A stretch of 64,000 nt of DNA from Paenibacillus oryzae (GTDB lineage: Bacteria > Bacillota > Bacilli > Paenibacillales > Paenibacillaceae). The stretch lies in assembly GCF_001675045.1 (NCBI RefSeq), contig NZ_LYPA01000027.1, positions 1-64,000 on the forward strand, written 5' to 3'. A program made the translations under genes and the position numbers. This document shows positions 62,479 through 64,000 of this stretch, piece after piece; positions within the stretch are counted from its first letter, which is position 1, and each line of letters opens with the position of its first letter. Under the pieces are notes generated by a model. That model made no database searches. It was not told the DNA's origin and saw only the letters and a list, made by a program, of their open reading frames with translations.

Positions 62479-64000
62479 TTATTGACCGGCTGGCTGCTCC
62501 TGCGCCGGGTCGTGAATCGTTTTGGTAACAATCAGGGCGCCGTCCTTTTCATCAATGACAAAGGTGTCTCCTTTTTGTATCAGGCCCATCAGCAAATCCT
62601 CGGACAAACGGTCCTCGATGTGCTTCTGGATGGCTCTGCGCAATGGACGCGCTCCATATTGCGGATCGTAACCCTCTTTAGCCAGGAACGACTTGGCCGC
62701 ATCCGTCAGCGTAAACTCAACCTGCTGCTCGCGCAGGCGCTTGCGCAGCTCGTCGGACATAAGCGTAACGATTTGAGCGATATGCTCTTCGCCCAGCGAA
62801 TGGAACACAATCGTTTCGTCGATCCGGTTCAGGAACTCCGGACGGAAGCTCTTTTTCAGCTCGGCCATTACTTTGTCCTTCATCATGCTGAAGTCGCGGC
62901 CTGCATCCTGCACCGCCGTAAAGCCAAGCGAGGAATTTTTCTTGATTTGATCGGCGCCAACGTTGGACGTCATAATGATCAGCGTATTGCGGAAATCGAC
63001 CACGCGGCCTTTGGAATCCGTCAGGCGGCCGTCCTCCAGCACCTGAAGCAAAATGTTGAATACTTCAGGATGCGCTTTTTCGATTTCATCCAGCAATACG
63101 ACGGAATACGGCTTGCGGCGAACCTTCTCGGTCAGCTGGCCGCCTTCCTCATAACCCACATACCCTGGAGGCGCTCCAACCAATCTGGAGGTGGAGTGCT
63201 TCTCCATATATTCGGACATGTCGATGCGGATGACCGCATTTTCGTCGCCAAACATGGACTCAGCCAGCGCTCTTGCCAGCTCCGTCTTGCCGACCCCGGT
63301 TGGACCAAGGAAGATAAACGAGCCGATAGGACGTTTCGGGTCCTTGAGACCCGCTCTGGCCCGACGAATCGCGCGCGAAACGGATTTAACGGCTTCCTCC
63401 TGGCCAATAACGCGATCATGCAGGATGTCTTCCATCTTCAGCAGGCGTTCCGTTTCCTCTTCCGCCAGCTTGCTGACCGGTATGCCGGTCCAGCTTGCCA
63501 CAACCTGGGCAATATCCTCCGGCGTCACCTCGGAATCGGTACGGCCTTGCTTTTCTTTCCACTGATTTTTGGTTACGTCAAGCTCCTCGCGGATTTTTTG
63601 CTCCGTGTCGCGCAGCGCTGCCGCTTTTTCGAATTCCTGGCTTTGAACAGCCGCGTCCTTCTCCTTGCGGATATCGTCCAGACGGTTCTCAAGCTGCTTC
63701 AGGTTTGGCGGTACAGTGTAGGAGTTCAGCCTTACCTTGGAGCTGGCTTCGTCAATCAGGTCGATGGCTTTATCGGGCAAGAACCGGTCCGTAATATAAC
63801 GATCGGACAGCTTTACAGCTTGCTCGATGGATTCGTCGGTAATTTTGACGCGGTGATGCGCCTCGTAACGATCACGCAGTCCGTGCAGGATCTGGATGGC
63901 CTCCTCAACAGAAGGCTGATCAACCGTAATCGGCTGGAAACGGCGCTCAAGCGCGGCGTCCTTTTCAATGTATTTGCGGTATTCATCCAGCGTTGTCGCG
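62479..64000 (-). CDS. clpC: ATP-dependent Clp protease ATPase subunit ClpC (3' part)
   Basis: The last 507 codons of clpC; the start lies beyond the right edge. The segment begins inside the first ATPase domain ([19 protein letters not shown]), passes a UVR-like middle region ([18 protein letters not shown]), and contains all of the second AAA domain: [25 protein letters not shown], and [17 protein letters not shown]. ClpC with ClpP degrades misfolded and regulatory proteins, with MecA or McsB as adaptors. It is followed by a terminator, not by radA directly as in B. subtilis. Confidence 0.96.
   Translation of the reverse strand, partial: ATTLDEYRKYIEKDAALERRFQPITVDQPSVEEAIQILHGLRDRYEAHHRVKITDESIEQAVKLSDRYITDRFLPDKAIDLIDEASSKVRLNSYTVPPNLKQLENRLDDIRKEKDAAVQSQEFEKAAALRDTEQKIREELDVTKNQWKEKQGRTDSEVTPEDIAQVVASWTGIPVSKLAEEETERLLKMEDILHDRVIGQEEAVKSVSRAIRRARAGLKDPKRPIGSFIFLGPTGVGKTELARALAESMFGDENAVIRIDMSEYMEKHSTSRLVGAPPGYVGYEEGGQLTEKVRRKPYSVVLLDEIEKAHPEVFNILLQVLEDGRLTDSKGRVVDFRNTLIIMTSNVGADQIKKNSSLGFTAVQDAGRDFSMMKDKVMAELKKSFRPEFLNRIDETIVFHSLGEEHIAQIVTLMSDELRKRLREQQVEFTLTDAAKSFLAKEGYDPQYGARPLRRAIQKHIEDRLSEDLLMGLIQKGDTFVIDEKDGALIVTKTIHDPAQEQPAGQ

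Overview
The window is a 64-kb stretch of a low-to-moderate-GC, endospore-forming member of the Bacillota, most likely Paenibacillaceae. The evidence is the gene order, which follows the Bacillus subtilis replication-proximal region (clpC-radA-disA-yacL-ispD-ispF-gltX-cysE-cysS-mrnC-rlmB-rae1-sigH-rpmG-secE-nusG-rplKAJL-rsmC-like-rpoBC-rpsLG-fusA-tuf-S10/spc/alpha operons-truA-rplM-rpsI-cwlD-salA-gerD-kbaA-pdaB-rrn). It is read right to left, so nearly everything lies on the minus strand. Sporulation and germination genes (pdaB, gerD, kbaA, cwlD, sigH, a SpoIIM-family protein), strong AGGAGG ribosome binding sites and frequent TTG/GTG starts agree with this.

Layout from left to right. Positions 1-102 hold the leader and promoter of an rRNA operon leaving the left edge. 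Positions 259-6283 are a sporulation block: a small conserved protein, a candidate structured RNA, a SpoIIM-family protein, pdaB, kbaA, gerD, salA and cwlD. Positions 6491-8372 are a sulfate-assimilation pair (sat, cysH). Positions 8585-9435 are rpsI-rplM. A plus-strand DUF4097-type protein sits at 9795-10829, then truA. Positions 11818-26985 are the alpha, spc and S10 ribosomal protein operons with rpoA, secY, adk, map and infA. Positions 27302-30158 are a three-gene ABC importer. Positions 30422-34812 are tuf, fusA, rpsG and rpsL. Positions 35009-35590 are an AT-rich orphan gene. Positions 35796-47547 are rpoC, rpoB, a methyltransferase, rplLJAK, nusG, secE and rpmG. Positions 47842-55784 are sigH, rae1, rlmB, mrnC, cysS, cysE (with a cysteine T-box), gltX and ispF/ispD. 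Positions 56544-64000 are yacL, a DUF1573-type gene, pssA, disA, radA and the 3' part of clpC.

Most of the window is information-processing machinery, with the ribosomal operons driven by a few strong sigma-A promoters. Accessory interest lies where synteny with B. subtilis breaks: between rpsI and cwlD (sat/cysH), between rplQ and truA (no ECF transporter genes), between truA and rplM (DUF4097), between tuf and rpsJ (ABC importer), between rpoC and rpsL (orphan gene in place of an L7Ae-family gene), and between radA and clpC (a frameshifted secreted protein). The most unusual signals are RNA- or DNA-structural: a 118-nt candidate RNA with a sigma-G-like promoter and a terminal U-run beside the SpoIIM-family gene, a 100-nt inverted repeat that captures the cwlD ribosome binding site, a 123-bp cruciform after gerD, and 46-bp tandem repeats after gltX. 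I did not see a CRISPR array, tRNA gene, transposase or prophage.
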